Origin: Pyrrhoderma lamaoense
Taxonomy: Eukaryota; Basidiomycota; Agaricomycetes; Hymenochaetales; Hymenochaetaceae
Direction of reading: 5' to 3'
Assembly: GCA_002794735.1 (NCBI GenBank)
Contig: NBAZ01000005.1
Location: forward strand, 434,001 to 498,000
Length of the DNA: 64,000 nucleotides
Shown here: positions 1 through 12,862 of the stretch, piece after piece
Position numbering within the stretch: position 1 is the stretch's first letter
How the letters are laid out: each line of letters starts with the position of its first letter
Notes under the pieces: model-generated
The model's database searches: none
What the model was told of the DNA's origin: nothing
What the model saw: only the letters and a program-made list of their open reading frames with translations
Translations under genes and position numbers: made by a program

Positions 1-378
1 TATGGCCTTGTATATTACTTATTTACTCTATTTATTATATATAATTTATCTTGTTTTACATGTAAATGTGAATGATAACCTGTAATCAATCAATATACTC
101 CCATTCTCTCCCTATTGAATAACCGTTCTCTCCGATCGTGTGCACTTTACCCTTTACCCTTTACCCTTCCCTCTTTATCCCTACCTTCCTTCGACCTTAC
201 CCTTTGTTTTCTTGTTTCATGAGTACGCTCAGGCATCGGAACATCGGTGATTTTAGCCTGACTAAGCTAAAGTAATGAAGTCATCCATATCCCTCTTAGT
301 AACTAAACTGCCCAAATTGTTAACGTGGGATTATTGATGAGTTTTTTTAAGGGGGTTTGATACTAGGACAGAACTGGG

Positions 379-750
379 TTAAGAGCTAAGGGGGTGTGGT
401 GGTGATGACTTACGAAAGATGGGAGCCGTTTGGTCCGGCATGAGTGGGGGATGATCGGTGGTGAACTCAGCCGGATGAAAGGGAACAAAGTATTCGGGAT
501 ACGGGAATACAGGATGTGGGATAGGGATAGGACGAACGGGCTGCGGGATGGGTAAGCCGGGGCCGGTACGCTTACTGGGACTGGGGAGTGCCCGTGTTGA
601 TTTGAGGTCGGGTGTATGTCACTGTCTTTGTGGCTGTTATCATTGTTGTTGTTATTGTTATTGTTGATGTTGTTGTTTGGTGGTGTCTTCGTTGCTGCGG
701 CTGCCGTTGTTGCTGTCTGTCGATGTCAAGGGGAGTCGGTGTTGACCCTG
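379..750 (-). CDS. Putative 3' end of an Asn/Gln- and Pro-rich protein (partial)
   Basis: On the minus strand a proline-rich frame ends at a TAA (379-381). It is full of Pro with interspersed Phe/Tyr, for example PIPIPHPVFPYPEYFVPFHP. Upstream lies an Asn-rich stretch in another frame, made by CAA/AAC triplets around 640-690. The two frames join in phase if a 35-nt GTAAGC..CGCAG segment is an intron, which is short for a fungus, so a homopolymer or triplet length error is also possible. No domain is recognised; such low-complexity tails are common in fungal transcription factors and RNA-binding proteins. The rest of the gene was not found upstream. Confidence is low. Confidence 0.3.
636..690. 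repeat. Imperfect TTG/TTA trinucleotide tract
   Basis: A run of TTG, TTA and TTGATG triplets. On the minus strand it reads CAA/AAC/AAT and would encode Asn, Gln or Thr homopolymers depending on frame. Being a slippage-prone tract, it makes the reading frame of the adjacent putative exon uncertain. Confidence 0.7.
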
Positions 751-961
751 CGGGTGGGGAATTTGATGAAGATACTCTACTCCTTTCTTCTTCTTTTTTC
801 TCTTCTTATCCTATTCTCCTTAGCTTTGTTTCTTTATACCTTCATCGTTCTCGTAGCTAGCATATTTTCCGCTAGTTTTGTTGTATATCACGATCATTCT
901 CCCCGTAACTCTGCTTTTATGCTATCAAATAATCAATTTATCAGAGTACTTCCCTTAAACT

Positions 962-3900
962 CATGATCTCTTCGTGTATTATCATTCTCGCTTCCCTTTT
1001 CCCTCTAAACTGCTCGTCTCCTCAAAAATACCGAGAGCTCTTTTTTCTATACCGTAAACGTTTAATTTGATCTCTTTTACCTTTTTAGTTAATACATTTC
1101 ACCTCTTTTTGTATTGTCGAGTTGTTGCATTACCATTTTGCGCATATAGCAATGATGGTTCAATTAATCATGTTTGTGATATAATAGGTTAGTGTCGCAC
1201 AAGTATATACAGTATCGGGGATATGTATTGTATGTAAACTAACCTTATGTTTGTAGGACTCGTATAATCCTTTTATAATAGTAATCACTACTAATAATGT
1301 TCAACATGTTTATCTTTGCTCGACTCCTTTAGGACACATATTCCTGGTGGTACTCTTGTAGTGTTTCAGGTACATGCAGTAAGGACATGCATACACATCG
1401 TGTACTTGAGCAAAAATAAGGAAGATACCGATTTACGTGCATAATACTTATGTATACTTTGTGACATGCAGATGTCAAAATGCACGATCTGGGCCTAGAA
1501 GTAAGCATGGGTAGGGGAGTTTGTCGGAGGTCTAGGTGTTAATAGTTCTCCATGGCGTTAAATTGAATGCAGTTACAGATGCGGATGTGGTTGTATGTCA
1601 GTCTCTGTGGGGGAGGAGGAGGGGTCATCATGGTCTAGGGTGGTCTTACTGACCCTACTCACGAAAATTAACGAGATCCCGTACGAGATCATGAGATCAG
1701 AAATCGAAACGGCAAGTCGGCAACAGGAAATACGGGAGAAGGTCTTCAAAGTATACACAGAGAATAAAGCATAAGAAGCAAGGCGAAGATGTGTAGAGAG
1801 GTATTGTCCATTATGGAGAGAATTATGTTATAGCATCGTAATTAAATTATATTTTCATCTTTTTTTGCGCTGATATTAATGAGAAGAGAAGTATTGATGG
1901 GTAGGTAAGGTTCCATGCACATTGTACTGTTGTTGCCTGTTGGTTTAGAACCTGTTGCTGCATCAGAAAATGTATGTATGTGTGTATGTAGGGTTAATGT
2001 ACTTGGTCCTTGCATCGTGGGGGTGTATCTATGGGCAATAAAATAAATTTATTCTTTTTGTATGCCGTCATCCCGCCGGCAACCTCCTCCTTCTCTAAAC
2101 ACAAACAAATACACACACATGGGGCTATTTTACTCCCTTCTTTTTTAGCTCTCAACTATTAAAATAAACTTCTCTTATTCTTGAATGCAACCAGAGTCCT
2201 AGGATTTAAGCAAAGCACCTACACGAGTTGTGGTTATCTTGGAAACAAACATACAAAAGATCTCATTGTTAAGTGAACCCTCGGAACAAATAAATTCAAT
2301 CTCTAATCAGAACTAACCAAGTGAAGTTATAAGATTTTATGTGTGTGTGTGTATCTTAGTATTAATAGTAACCCCGGAATTCCGGAACGCGGACTTCGTT
2401 CTTTCGCTTCAAAAAAAGTTCCTTCTTCTCACCTTCTATCCCCTGTTCTTCTCTTCTTTCTTCCGTAACAGTTTTTTTTTCTTTCAAAAAAAGGTCAAAA
2501 ATTTTGCGTACTTGTCTGGTGGGTGCAATGAATCGAAACATAACTGAGCTCGTACCTATACTTCAACTTTAAAAAGAACATGCAACACGCATACATTCCT
2601 GATTCTCCTTTTCTTCTTCTTTTTTCTTCCCTGATGAATTTTTTTTTTTTTAATTTTCACCCAACTTTTTTCGTCTCCCCCTCCCCCTTCTTCTTGTTCC
2701 TAACCGTTATTCGATAGTTCTTTACGCCGAATTCCGTTGATCATGGACAAACAGAATTAGACTTTTGGGACCCGGTAGACTGGTTTGAGGCCACACGGGA
2801 CACGGTAGAACTTGGAAGCGGGAAGGATGTGATGTGATTGGGATCCGAGAATCCGAGTTACTCTTTTCAAGTTTAGCATTAGTGTTAACTCATTACTTTG
2901 TGACAGCGTGACAATACTAATACTGGATACAGACTTTATCAATAAAATACAATTTTTATACTAATCTGTGACTAAAATAAGATATTTCTATTTTACTCAG
3001 TTACATAGTATAAATTGTCCTCTGGTTATTATTGTCAAGATTAAAGATTCTATACCCGGCTAAAGCTTGGGGGAACAAGACCCAGGGCTACAGTCTCCCT
3101 TCTTCCGTTCCCCGCATCTGACCTCCCGGATTTTTTGCTCATTTGCTTCCGTGATCCTCGGGACTAAGGACCTAGGCCCGCACTTCCTTTTTTGGGATAC
3201 ATCTGCGTAATCTGTGTTGGTGGCGCGGCGGGTCTGGTAGGTGGAAGGTCACGTCTTCCGAACCCGGGTCGGGAAATAGCCTTTTAAGTGTATGCTTGTG
3301 TATAAACCCCCATCCAAGCGCTTCTACGTTCACTAAACAAGACTTAGGGCGCGGTACGTCACAAGATAAAACTTTGAAAAATAGTCACAAATGGAATAGG
3401 AGGCAGGAATCATGGGGAGGGGGAAGTTTTTTTTTTTCTCTTCCTTCTCTACTAAGTTTCTTCTCCTCTTCTTTCTTCCCATTTTTTTTTCAGAGAGAAA
3501 AAATTCTCTGTTTTATCATTCTTCACGCATGAGGTCCGGAGTTGGATGATGAGGTGTTACTAAATTACATGTATTGTGGTGTTGTCGAGTTGTTATGAAT
3601 GTTGCTTCCCGTTGAGTCTTCTTGATCGCTGTATATGTTTGAGCTCTGAGTTTTGAATTGCTGATCACGATGATCAACGAATATTTTCGTATCAGCTCCG
3701 GCTCAGAGTGCTCGGTGCATTTGTGGCCGTAGTAAGGCGCTGGAAGATCCAGGGTGAGTGGTAGATGAGAAGGTGAGTATTATAAATGACTCAATAGGAT
3801 CATGGATGACCCTTTTTTTATTTATTGATGTCTATTCTGACTCTCTTCATCATTATCGCTAAGGACTTGTACGTGCTTATAGAATGGGCTGGTAACAGCA

Positions 3901-6009
3901 ACAGCACCGTCATTACCATCGACATCGTCGGCTATAGTACTGTTTCACTAACAATTGAGTATATACTCATAAGGTTTTATTCTATTTCATTTTCATTTTC
4001 ATTCTCTTCTTTTTTCGAAAATTAGCCTAACTGTCGATATTAAATTGCAAATTTAGGAATCTTAAGGTAGATCATCGTTTAATTAGGAATAGGGGAATCT
4101 TCATGGTGGGGAGAATATATATGTTTTATAGTGTCTATCTGATTATACCTTTCCAGATGATGTGAGGTTGAAGCAGGTAAAGTTTCCCATTAGATAAATA
4201 ACATGACCTGTAGAGAAAATTTCTCATGATCTCGTTAATCGTGCTTATTTTATCTATATCTTGATATGACCATTCATTGATCGCATACCACTAGCAACAT
4301 GGGTAAATTATTTCGTTAAATTATTCTAATATTTCCGTAATAATCACTACAGAGAAGAGAACCTCACCAAGGCCTCGCTAACGAGACATATGATAAAATC
4401 GTTGAACACTTCGGAGATTTCCAATCCCAGTGTGGATAACATCCATCCCACTAGTTCAAGTAGTAGCACCCAAAACTTGTGCATCATCTTCGTCATTTAG
4501 GTTACCGCTGTGTAGCACATACACCAGAAGCTCCTCTCTTATTTTGATCACATGTCCCGTCGTTTTCATACACCTACAGAAGTAGAGTTATTATCACTTG
4601 CTTTAGTCTGTATAGTCCGAGCATGATACGTGATGGTAATGATGTGTGGTGGTAAGAAGCAAGGAAGTATGTCTACTTTAGCTTTCAAGGAACCGAGAGA
4701 AGGTGCCCGGGCCGTACCTTCTTCTTCCTGTACCCATCTCCGCTTTCTTCTCTTCCTGATGAGCTGATGTACACCCTGTTCACTCGAGTTCTCTTGAAAA
4801 AAAAAAGAGTGCGAGAGACGAGAAAGTTCCCGAAGAGTCCACGCCCAGGTTAATTGAATCGGAATTGACTTACTACAAGCTCTATCTGCTACTGCCCGGC
4901 TTTATTACTCCTGTTTCAGCACGCCACCTCCTTTTTTCACAGGCTAACCTACTCTAATTCTTTCTAGCTTTCCGTTTTCCTCTAATGGTCATACCACCTT
5001 GAAGGGGCTTGGAAAAAGCGGGATGGCAGTAGATATAGGCCGTGACGTGCTTTGACAGTCTAGGAACAGTATGAGCTCATGAAACTCCAGGAACAGTGGA
5101 AAAAAATGTGCTCTGGAACATCATAATCCCCCACCCGCGCCCTCACTTTTCTATCATATCTATCTATCAACCCCCCATCTTGGGTCTTTTACCCCCAAAA
5201 GGAATATCGGCATCTTTTGAGTTTCGGTTTTCTGCGAAAGATCAAGAAGCATACCCGTGACACAAATCATGAATATTAATAGATACGTAGATGGTTATGT
5301 GTGTGTATGTTTACACATTACACTTGCCGGTTGAGGGCATATAACTTGAGATTAATAATGCTGGTCAAATGGAACAGCTGTTCGACACTTATGCGGCATC
5401 ATACATGCTCTAGAACTATGGAAAAGGACCTTGTGTATCGGTGCTGGTCTCAGGGAAGTTAAGAATGGAAAATACGTTAAGCGTACTCAGGTTTCGTAGG
5501 TTCGGGACTTGACTCGATTGTCTTTTTTTGTATTTGGAAGCCTGGACTTTGTGTATGCATGTTATGACCTGAAACGAGGCCCGAAGTGAGTTGAAAATTC
5601 AGATGTATCTTTTTCGCTCTCCATTCTATGATTTATGTGGCTCCAGAGACTTGGAGTTTGGTTAACGGTTAGAATTACTAGGTAAACGGGATCAAAATTA
5701 AGTTATTAAGCTAGGTGAGTATTGAAAGCGACAGGAATCCGGAAGAAGAATATGCAAGTAATATACAAACAAAAAATAAGTTTTTATTTAGGTAAGATAC
5801 GTGAAATGCAGCGCCCATCCGTTATGAAGAGTGAATCCGAATCAGGCAGACGAGGAAACTTCCCTTTTGTCCTATCCCTTTTCCCTCACACCTTTGCCGC
5901 TACTTTTTTTTGTCGGCTTTGAGCAACCTCCGAAAGACTGTCGAGATAAAAATATAGGACCAAAGGGTAGAGGTAGTACGTCTTTACTGATTATATAATT
6001 TTCAGAGAC
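962..6009. other. About 5 kb without a convincing gene; pyrimidine-rich tracts
   Basis: No exon chain with recognisable protein sequence was found on either strand. The region holds several strongly CT-rich plus-strand tracts, near 2400-2480, 2600-2695 and 3420-3495, with T runs of up to about 12. There are also purine-rich patches near 1610 and 4660. Pyrimidine tracts are typical of fungal promoters just upstream of transcription starts, but no matching plus-strand gene was seen. Small open frames here lack domain content and look random. It may be a long regulatory region or contain a non-coding transcript; neither can be shown from sequence alone. Confidence 0.5.
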
Positions 6010-8185
6010 TCATCCAGAAGCGGGTGGCTCAGGCTTAACGTCAAGAGTACACCAATCTATGAGACCGTCTTTACCGTACCGCGCCTCAAGCCATTCGTTT
6101 GCAGCTTTAAAGTGCCCGTTACCTAGGAATCCCCGTGATGCGCTTAGCGGACTTGGATGCTATGGGAGGAGTTAATGTGGTTCGGGTAGATGCCAGATGT
6201 GATGTTGCGATTAACGATTACAAGACATGACAGAACACGTGTACGAGAAGGTTACCAAGTATGTAAGTTGGTGATTAGGAACGGAAGATATAGGCGGAAG
6301 AAGGACAAGAGAGAAGCTGCTTACCGCGCTTTTCAAGATCAAATGTTTCTCCTAGGTCAGATAAAGAAGAATTATCGAAGTCAAAAGAAAATAAACAATA
6401 AGTATATGTTCATATAGAAGTTGATAAGAAGGAACAAGAGAAGATATCCATATTGTTGGATCAATAAGCGCTCTCAGTTGGGGGTCGCCAAGTACCAGTA
6501 AATAAAAAATTGCGACGCACCTCGTCAAGCTTCTCTACACACTTCGCTGCCCACGCTCCCCACGCGAGGAACACGATACCGCGCCCCACGCCGCTTCTTT
6601 CGCCAAGGTTGGCTCCTCCGTATTTATCAACAGTATCGATCACCTTGGCTGTGAATGTCTCCCATCCCTTTTTTGAATGTGAGCCGGCATGTCGACTTCG
6701 AACCGTTAGCGCTGTATTGAGTAATAGGACCCCCGCATTCGCCCAAGCGGTTAAATTCCTAGGAACGAGATTAATATTAAGAAAGAGTGAGAATTATAAT
6801 TAGCAAGTAAAAAAAAAAGAGTTTTCAATAATACAGATGAATTCGTGGGACACGGTTGATTCGGTCAGAAACCTGACACATGATGGACATAGGAAGTCGG
6901 GTGCACGGCACGGGTTTTACGGACACCATACAACCGGGAAATATATAACTTACCCATGTTTTGGTGGATTAAATTCAGGATATTCTTTCTTTATTTCCGC
7001 GTAGATCTACGAGTGATTTATCAGGGTAATTGATGACTATGATAGTTGTCATCCTCGCTTACATTCCTAAGTGAAGGTGGAACAGCAATGCCGTGTGGAA
7101 CAGAGAAACAAAGACCTTCAGAATCGTATAACGGCAAGTCAGTAATATAAAGGGGTTGTAGGTGAATACCGATTACGTCCAGAAGTCCCCGAACTTACCA
7201 TGGGCTTGTCCTGGACCATGGTAGGGATCCTGGCCGATTATCACGACCCTGACTCTACCTAAAGGAGTGTGAGACCAGGCGTATATATTTTTCGCTATAT
7301 TTCGAGGAAGGTATTGGTACAATAATTGCATATAAAGATTAGTTCAAAGTCATATTACGTCTCAGAGTCGAGACATACGAGCTAGGAGAAGTGAAGGACA
7401 ACGCACGGGAAGGAAAAATATTGTTTGTGACTTCATTAGGGCCCTTAACACCTTCAGACCACAAAAACTTCTTAAGCTCGATAAAATATGGTTTTTTGAT
7501 TTCCTCCTTCAGGACTTTGAGCCTAGTTCGCTTGTCAGTCGTGGTAGAGGGACGGTGTGAGTTTCTCAGGAGCTTACCAGCTCTTCCCCATGGTCTCACA
7601 CTCCAGTTCCAAGAGTTCTTTTTCTCTTTCACTTAACGAGTCTTTGAATGCTTGCATTGAAAATGGTATAGAATTAAGGGGTTGCATCCCCGATGTAGTC
7701 ACGCTAGCGCCGTTGCTAGTAAACATCGTCTTCTGCTTCTTTGGTGCAGGTTCTGAATCTTTTCCTATTTTATTCGTTGTACTTGATTTCGGGGTCAAAG
7801 CTGCCATTTCCATTAACGTGCGTTGCCTTTTGACGCCTGAGGTAGTTATTACCGTGGTTTTTGTTTCTTCCTTCATGAGTGTAGTACTAGATTTATTAAT
7901 ATCATCTTTTTGTTTCAAAGTGGTATTTTTCACTCCTGCAACTTCAAGTTGGACGGCAGTCTCTGAATCTCTTTGATCTCCATCGTAGCTACGCGTCGCA
8001 AGTTTTGAGCTGGGATTAGAAAAAGTTTCGTAGAGAAGCGGGACACAAGAGTAGGTAATCGAAGCGAAAAACGCGTCAAGGATGCTCGTTGGGCGATGTC
8101 TAAGTTGTGGAACAGATTGGAACGCGTTAATGTAACGGCTGAAGTTCGTCGTGAAACGCGCCGTGTCTGGAAGCGCGTCTCTCAT
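6010..8185 (-). CDS. UNG1: Uracil-DNA glycosylase (UNG family 1)
   Basis: Removes uracil from DNA to start base-excision repair, in nucleus and mitochondria. The spliced minus-strand translation carries the family motifs in order: a disordered N-terminus, then [11 protein letters not shown] and [15 protein letters not shown], then the water-activating loop [13 protein letters not shown] (about 7190-7240, catalytic Asp), [11 protein letters not shown] (about 6700-6740), [13 protein letters not shown], and the DNA-intercalation loop [11 protein letters not shown] near 6130, ending at a TGA (6010-6012). At least six introns interrupt it. Two starts are possible: Met at 8185, or an in-frame Met at 8224. 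The second would overlap the start of the divergent dolichol kinase, so 8185 is preferred. The N-terminal part contains ILDAFF, which resembles a degenerate PCNA-binding box. All catalytic motifs are present, so the gene looks functional. Confidence 0.92.
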
Positions 8186-8213
8186 TATTGCACAGCACGT
8201 GACGGAATGTGGG
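8186..8213. promoter_or_regulatory. Very short divergent promoter between UNG1 and dolichol kinase
   Basis: The two coding starts face away from each other with only about 28 bp between them (8185 minus, 8214 plus). If UNG1 starts at 8224, the coding regions overlap. Transcription starts must therefore lie inside, or very close to, the opposite gene, and the two genes presumably share promoter elements. No clear TATA element is visible. Confidence 0.45.
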
Positions 8214-11200
8214 ATGATCGGCATTATTGATGCGACAAGTACTAACTGACACTACAATCTCCAGGCCTAGATTTTTTATAGAACATCTGTATTTTCCCCT
8301 CTGCAGTCGTCATCAAACTGGGTCGTTCACGCTCGTCTCCGTCACCCCCTCCGGGAGGGTCAAGTGCTGCTCAAGGGAGAAGCAACAAGCTTCAACGTCG
8401 GCGCAGACCGCCACCATTACATGGTGTTGATACTCACGAAGGGAAGGCGGCAGTAGACTGGAGTACTAGCTATCAAGCTGGCCCGTCAAGGTAAGGTAAC
8501 ACTATAATAGCTTGATACATTTTTGCTCATGTGAAGCGTACTATGTTGTGTGTGTAGCTCAGAAAATGATGAAAGTTCAAGTTCGGACAGTGACGATGAC
8601 CTGCATAGACCCCAGCCACGCATTCTTACTAACAATAATCCGATCTCCGCTGTTACAAACGGAAGGTCCTCACCGGGGCTAAATAATCTAACTAATTCAG
8701 AGCCATCAAGTAGAAGTAGTTCTCCTGCTCCAAACCCTCCCAACACTGGCCGTGCCTCCCGTTCTCCGATAGTAAAAGCATTATCGGGCTTTTCCACCCT
8801 CCCGACACGGCGTACGTCCTCACCCATACCATCTGTTCGAAATAAGGCGCATACTCTTAGCTTGCCAACTCATTGTCTACTTCCAAATACATTTTGTGTT
8901 TCTTTACCATTTCCCTCGGGTAGGAGAACTATTAAAGCCTCGGGTGACGTACGGAAAGCAGGAGAAAACATAATTCTATTACTTTCACTATTATTAGGCA
9001 TAGAAAAAACAAGAGAATGCAATGAGGAATGGATCGCACTGGGTGAGATTCTTTGTCATAAACACGTTTTTAAACGAAATTAACCGATACATCCAGAGTT
9101 AACTGGCATTATTATACTTTCAATAATTTATCTAATTTGGACACATCTTTCTTATTTTTCCCTCCCAAAAGCACTTCCCGCAAAGCGATCCTCTTCCCAA
9201 TCTCGCCATCGCTATCGATCATCTTCACCACAAGTCTCGAGACGGGCTACTACTCTGTTCAATGCATTTCCGGTACGAAAAGATGATTTCGGCTATGTCT
9301 GGATGACAGTGCCGAAAAATTATCGGTACAATTTCTCCATGTATGGTCAGAAAAGGATGTTACTTACAGTGCCCACAGGGATAGCTCAGATGACGGTGTT
9401 CTCACAGCTCTCCTTCTAGGCCCCTTGATTTCTACGGCGTGTCTATACACGACAATACAAAACAATCGTGTCCTATCTTCCTCCGATAGCCCTCTTCCTT
9501 CCTCATGGCTTATCGAAACTCCCATCTCACTACATCATCCAGACTCACGGAGCCCCGCTCAGTCTCTTTTTCACTCACGTCATGCTTTAGTACAGTTATC
9601 CACCCTTACTTCCTCACTTCTCCTAGTACACCTTTTTGCGTCTCGGCTGTATGAAGGATATCATCGAGCCCGAAAAACGGTTCCTGAATCAGAAAGAGCT
9701 AGTGTTCCTCGGAGTGAATGGTTGCGATCTCGGTTATACATTATTTTTGCACTTCTAGCGTCTTTAGCCACGCTTGCAACAAAGTTTATTTTTGTATATG
9801 AAGACTTCGGTATATGGAGAGGTATCTAAGCAACATTTGTGTATTGACATTATACCGCTGATCAGTCTTTTCTGCAAAGATCTGTCTTATTTCGACGTTG
9901 TTTCTGTAGCCGCCTTCTATCAATTAACGCTTTACATGGCGATTCGCCTTGCACACCATAGTTTTACGTTAGGCGAACTGGGACTAACATCTTTCGGAGG
10001 TACAATTTTATTCATGGAAACTATACATGTGACTATGGCCAGGGTACGGGTCGTATCTTACTGAAAAAATACGTTATTAAGATTTCTTACTTTGGCACAG
10101 ATATGGCCAATCACCACGCCGTACATTAAGACTTTCCGCTTGCCTACCCCACTCATTATTTTTCAGCTTGCCCTGATTCCTGGTACCATTTTAATTGGTA
10201 CCCTCCTTGCGCCGCTCTTATACCTTTCAAGACACATTGCTCAACGTCCGCTCCGAAAGCTCCGTTTTCCCGAAGAGAAGCAAATTCATCGCCGTTTTCT
10301 TGCTTTAGGATTCTACCTTGGCTCTGCGTTAATTACGGGAGGCCTTATAGGAATGTGGACACGTTGGTGTCTGAGAGGACGTGATCCATGGGTTTGGGCT
10401 ATCTTTTGGTTGATTGAAGGTAGAAAGAAGTGGACTCGGCCTGCGTTGCTATTTTATTGGGCTTTGTTGGCGAGTATCAGTGTTGCAGGTTGGGGTAGAC
10501 AACTTTCTCGCTCGAGAAAATATAGACAAAAAGCCTCTTTACACCCTATCACAGGGTTAAGCACAGAAATAACTCTAAACTCTGTTCATCAAAGCTCTGT
10601 TCCATCTTCTCCAATGCCTGTTTCTACTCCGGTCCAGGCTAATTTTCAACCCGAAAATTCAACAGTAGTTAGTAGTGATCAACCTGCAAGCTTAAACTCC
10701 GCACAAAATACCCTCGGTCTACAATTATCTCTACCTAATCTTCCTACGCTCCATGATGTACCGAATGTCTCTGTTTCTACCGTTGCAACCGATCTACTTG
10801 ACGCTGCTGACAAGCGTCTACCTACTTTTGGATTGAATGCTAGAAGAAAGTTCTTCCATGCTCTAGCAGTTGTCATGTTCGTCCCAGGGATCGCTTTTGA
10901 TGTAGGCTTTCCGCTTTCTCGGAAGCTCCTATTTATTCCGTTCTAATGTATACCCGTGTTTAGCCTGCTTTCACGCACCTGGCCTTCAGCGTTGCTTTTG
11001 CAATTTTTACTTTTGCAGAATATTTACGTTACTTTGCACTATACCCCTTCGGTGCAGTTATACACGTGTTCTTGACTGAATTCATTGACAATAAAGACAG
11101 CGGAACCGCTATTCTGAGTCATTTCTATCTACTTACAGGGTGTGCGAGTACAATTTGGTTAGAAGGGTGTGTTTAGTATACTTACTTCGCTGAGGTCTTG

Positions 11201-11604
11201 TCATTAACATACATCAGGCCTACAAAACTACTCGGATTTACTGGTGTACTTGTTTTGGGTATAGGCGACGCTATGGTTCGTTTTCATCCCGATCTTAGAT
11301 TTCTATGTAATTAACTGTCCAACAAATGTAAATACAGGCTTCGATTGTTGGCAGACGTTTCGGCAGAGTCCGGTGGTCATCAACCTCTGGAAAGACAGTC
11401 GAAGGCAGCATTGCTTTTGCTGTATCCGTTGTAGCTTGTGCGGGGCTTCTTCGATTATGTGGTCTTGTGGATTCGTTCAGTACGGTGCGGTATACCACAG
11501 TTGTATCGATTACCTCTGTCCTTGAAGCACTCTCCGTCCAGAATGATAATCTGACGCTTCCCTGGTACATGTGGAGTATGCAAATATTGATGAACGCGAC
11601 CTAA
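8214..11604 (+). CDS. SEC59: Dolichol kinase
   Basis: CTP-dependent kinase making dolichyl phosphate, the ER lipid carrier for N-glycosylation, O-mannosylation and GPI anchors. The N-terminal exons encode a Ser/Pro-rich disordered region (RSRSSPSPPPGGSS; SSENDESSSSDSDDD) that is longer than in yeast. Multiple hydrophobic segments follow from about 9400. Family motifs are NARRKFFHALAVVMFVPG (near 10835-10890), a stretch ending IDNKDSGTAILSHFYLLTGC, RPTKLLGFTGVLVLGIGDAM, and the CTP-binding region with RRFGRVRW and GKTVEGSIAF (11340-11425). Stop is TAA at 11602-11604. The first exon, Met at 8214 followed by GTACTA..CTGCAG (intron 8239-8306), joins in phase but is the least certain part. There are about eight introns, and the mid-region splice sites were not all fixed. 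Confidence 0.9.
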
Positions 11605-12862
11605 GGTAAACAAGTTTTGATTATGTACACTGAACATAATATATATATAGTTTTATTCAATACCACGGATGTTGTTTTTTGTTTTGTTTTTTAGTACAAT
11701 AATATCTATTTTTGGGATTGTGTCGCATCTAATCTGAATAAGATAAATTACTCTTACGAGGCTTCCATCATTCATCAATTCAATTCAAATGTTAATGAGC
11801 TATACTTATGGCACTTCTTGATTCCGTTAACCTCTTCCCACTTATCCTCTCAGTTGTAAGATCCTTGCACTTCATTATGAGAACTGCACTCAACTAGGAC
11901 ATCCAATATTGAGTATCACATAATCGACCTAATTTAGTAGCGCACGGATCTTGTTTATTTGCTACGTTTCTGCATGTATGACCAAATTGTAACAAAAAAG
12001 TCTTGACTTCGATTATTAATTACAAATGCTATCAGCACTTGTCGTGAGCTTCTCAAATCGATACCAGTAGTCTAACTGCCACCACATCAATCTTATCATC
12101 CTGCATATGCCTCCGAAAATTTAGGCATCTATTCATGGGTCTTCAATTTTCTCCGATGAAAGCGTTGTCGACGGGTCACATGCCATAAGACTCGGGGCTC
12201 TCAAATTCCTTTTGAACTCCACATGAACAGAACCATTTTCTATGTCTATAAGGCTTGAAGGTAATTTCGTCTACACTACAGAACTTTCGGTGCTTGCGGA
12301 AATTAAACGAGAATTCGCCCGTAACTATCTTTTTTCATTTTGTCTACACCACAGTGTATATGTAATGTGTATTAGGGATTAACATAGCTTATTAAGTTTA
12401 ATTGTGTACTGTGAATTCATGTTAGATCAGATTGAGAGACTGGTTTTCGGAGGTGTATTCACAAGTCCGCTCCGAGAAGGGTTCTTCTGAGTAATCTGCC
12501 CTGAAAAGCTTTCTATACCTCCGGGAGTCCGAGACTCCAGAAAAACGATTTGGGTGCATTAGTTGTTGCGTTGTAATCCGAACTAATGCAATAGCAGACT
12601 TTCGATTAAAATGATATGCCCAGTTGGAACGTTATAGGTGAGCTTGTCTGAGCAATCTTCGTTGTTGTGAAATTTTCTAATTGACCTTTCCATAGCAATA
12701 GTTTTTAGTTGAGATTCTTGAAAAATGATGAGATTACTCCGAAATGTTCGCGTTCGCGGGATATGAGTAATGAGATCTTACTGGTGGTTCAGCTCATGGT
12801 ACTCCTCATGTATGAAGAAGTCTTGTACTAACGGGAAGATGTGGTGCACCCTCCTACGTGGG
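11605..12862. other. Intergenic, AT-rich, no gene seen
   Basis: Downstream of dolichol kinase. A short TA run lies at 11640-11650. No open frame with coding character was found on either strand. Confidence 0.5.

Noticed and set aside
145..175. Three copies of CCCTTTA that look telomere-like
   Set aside because: The fungal telomere unit is CCCTAA. These are three imperfect copies inside a pyrimidine-rich region, with genes on both sides of the wider area.
612..966. Plus-strand open frames rich in Val/Leu and Cys
   Set aside because: They are the antisense of a TTG/TTA repeat and the adjacent minus-strand Asn/Pro-rich frame. There is no domain content.
7557..7976. 139-codon plus-strand frame
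   Set aside because: Shadow of the UNG1 N-terminal exon on the other strand.
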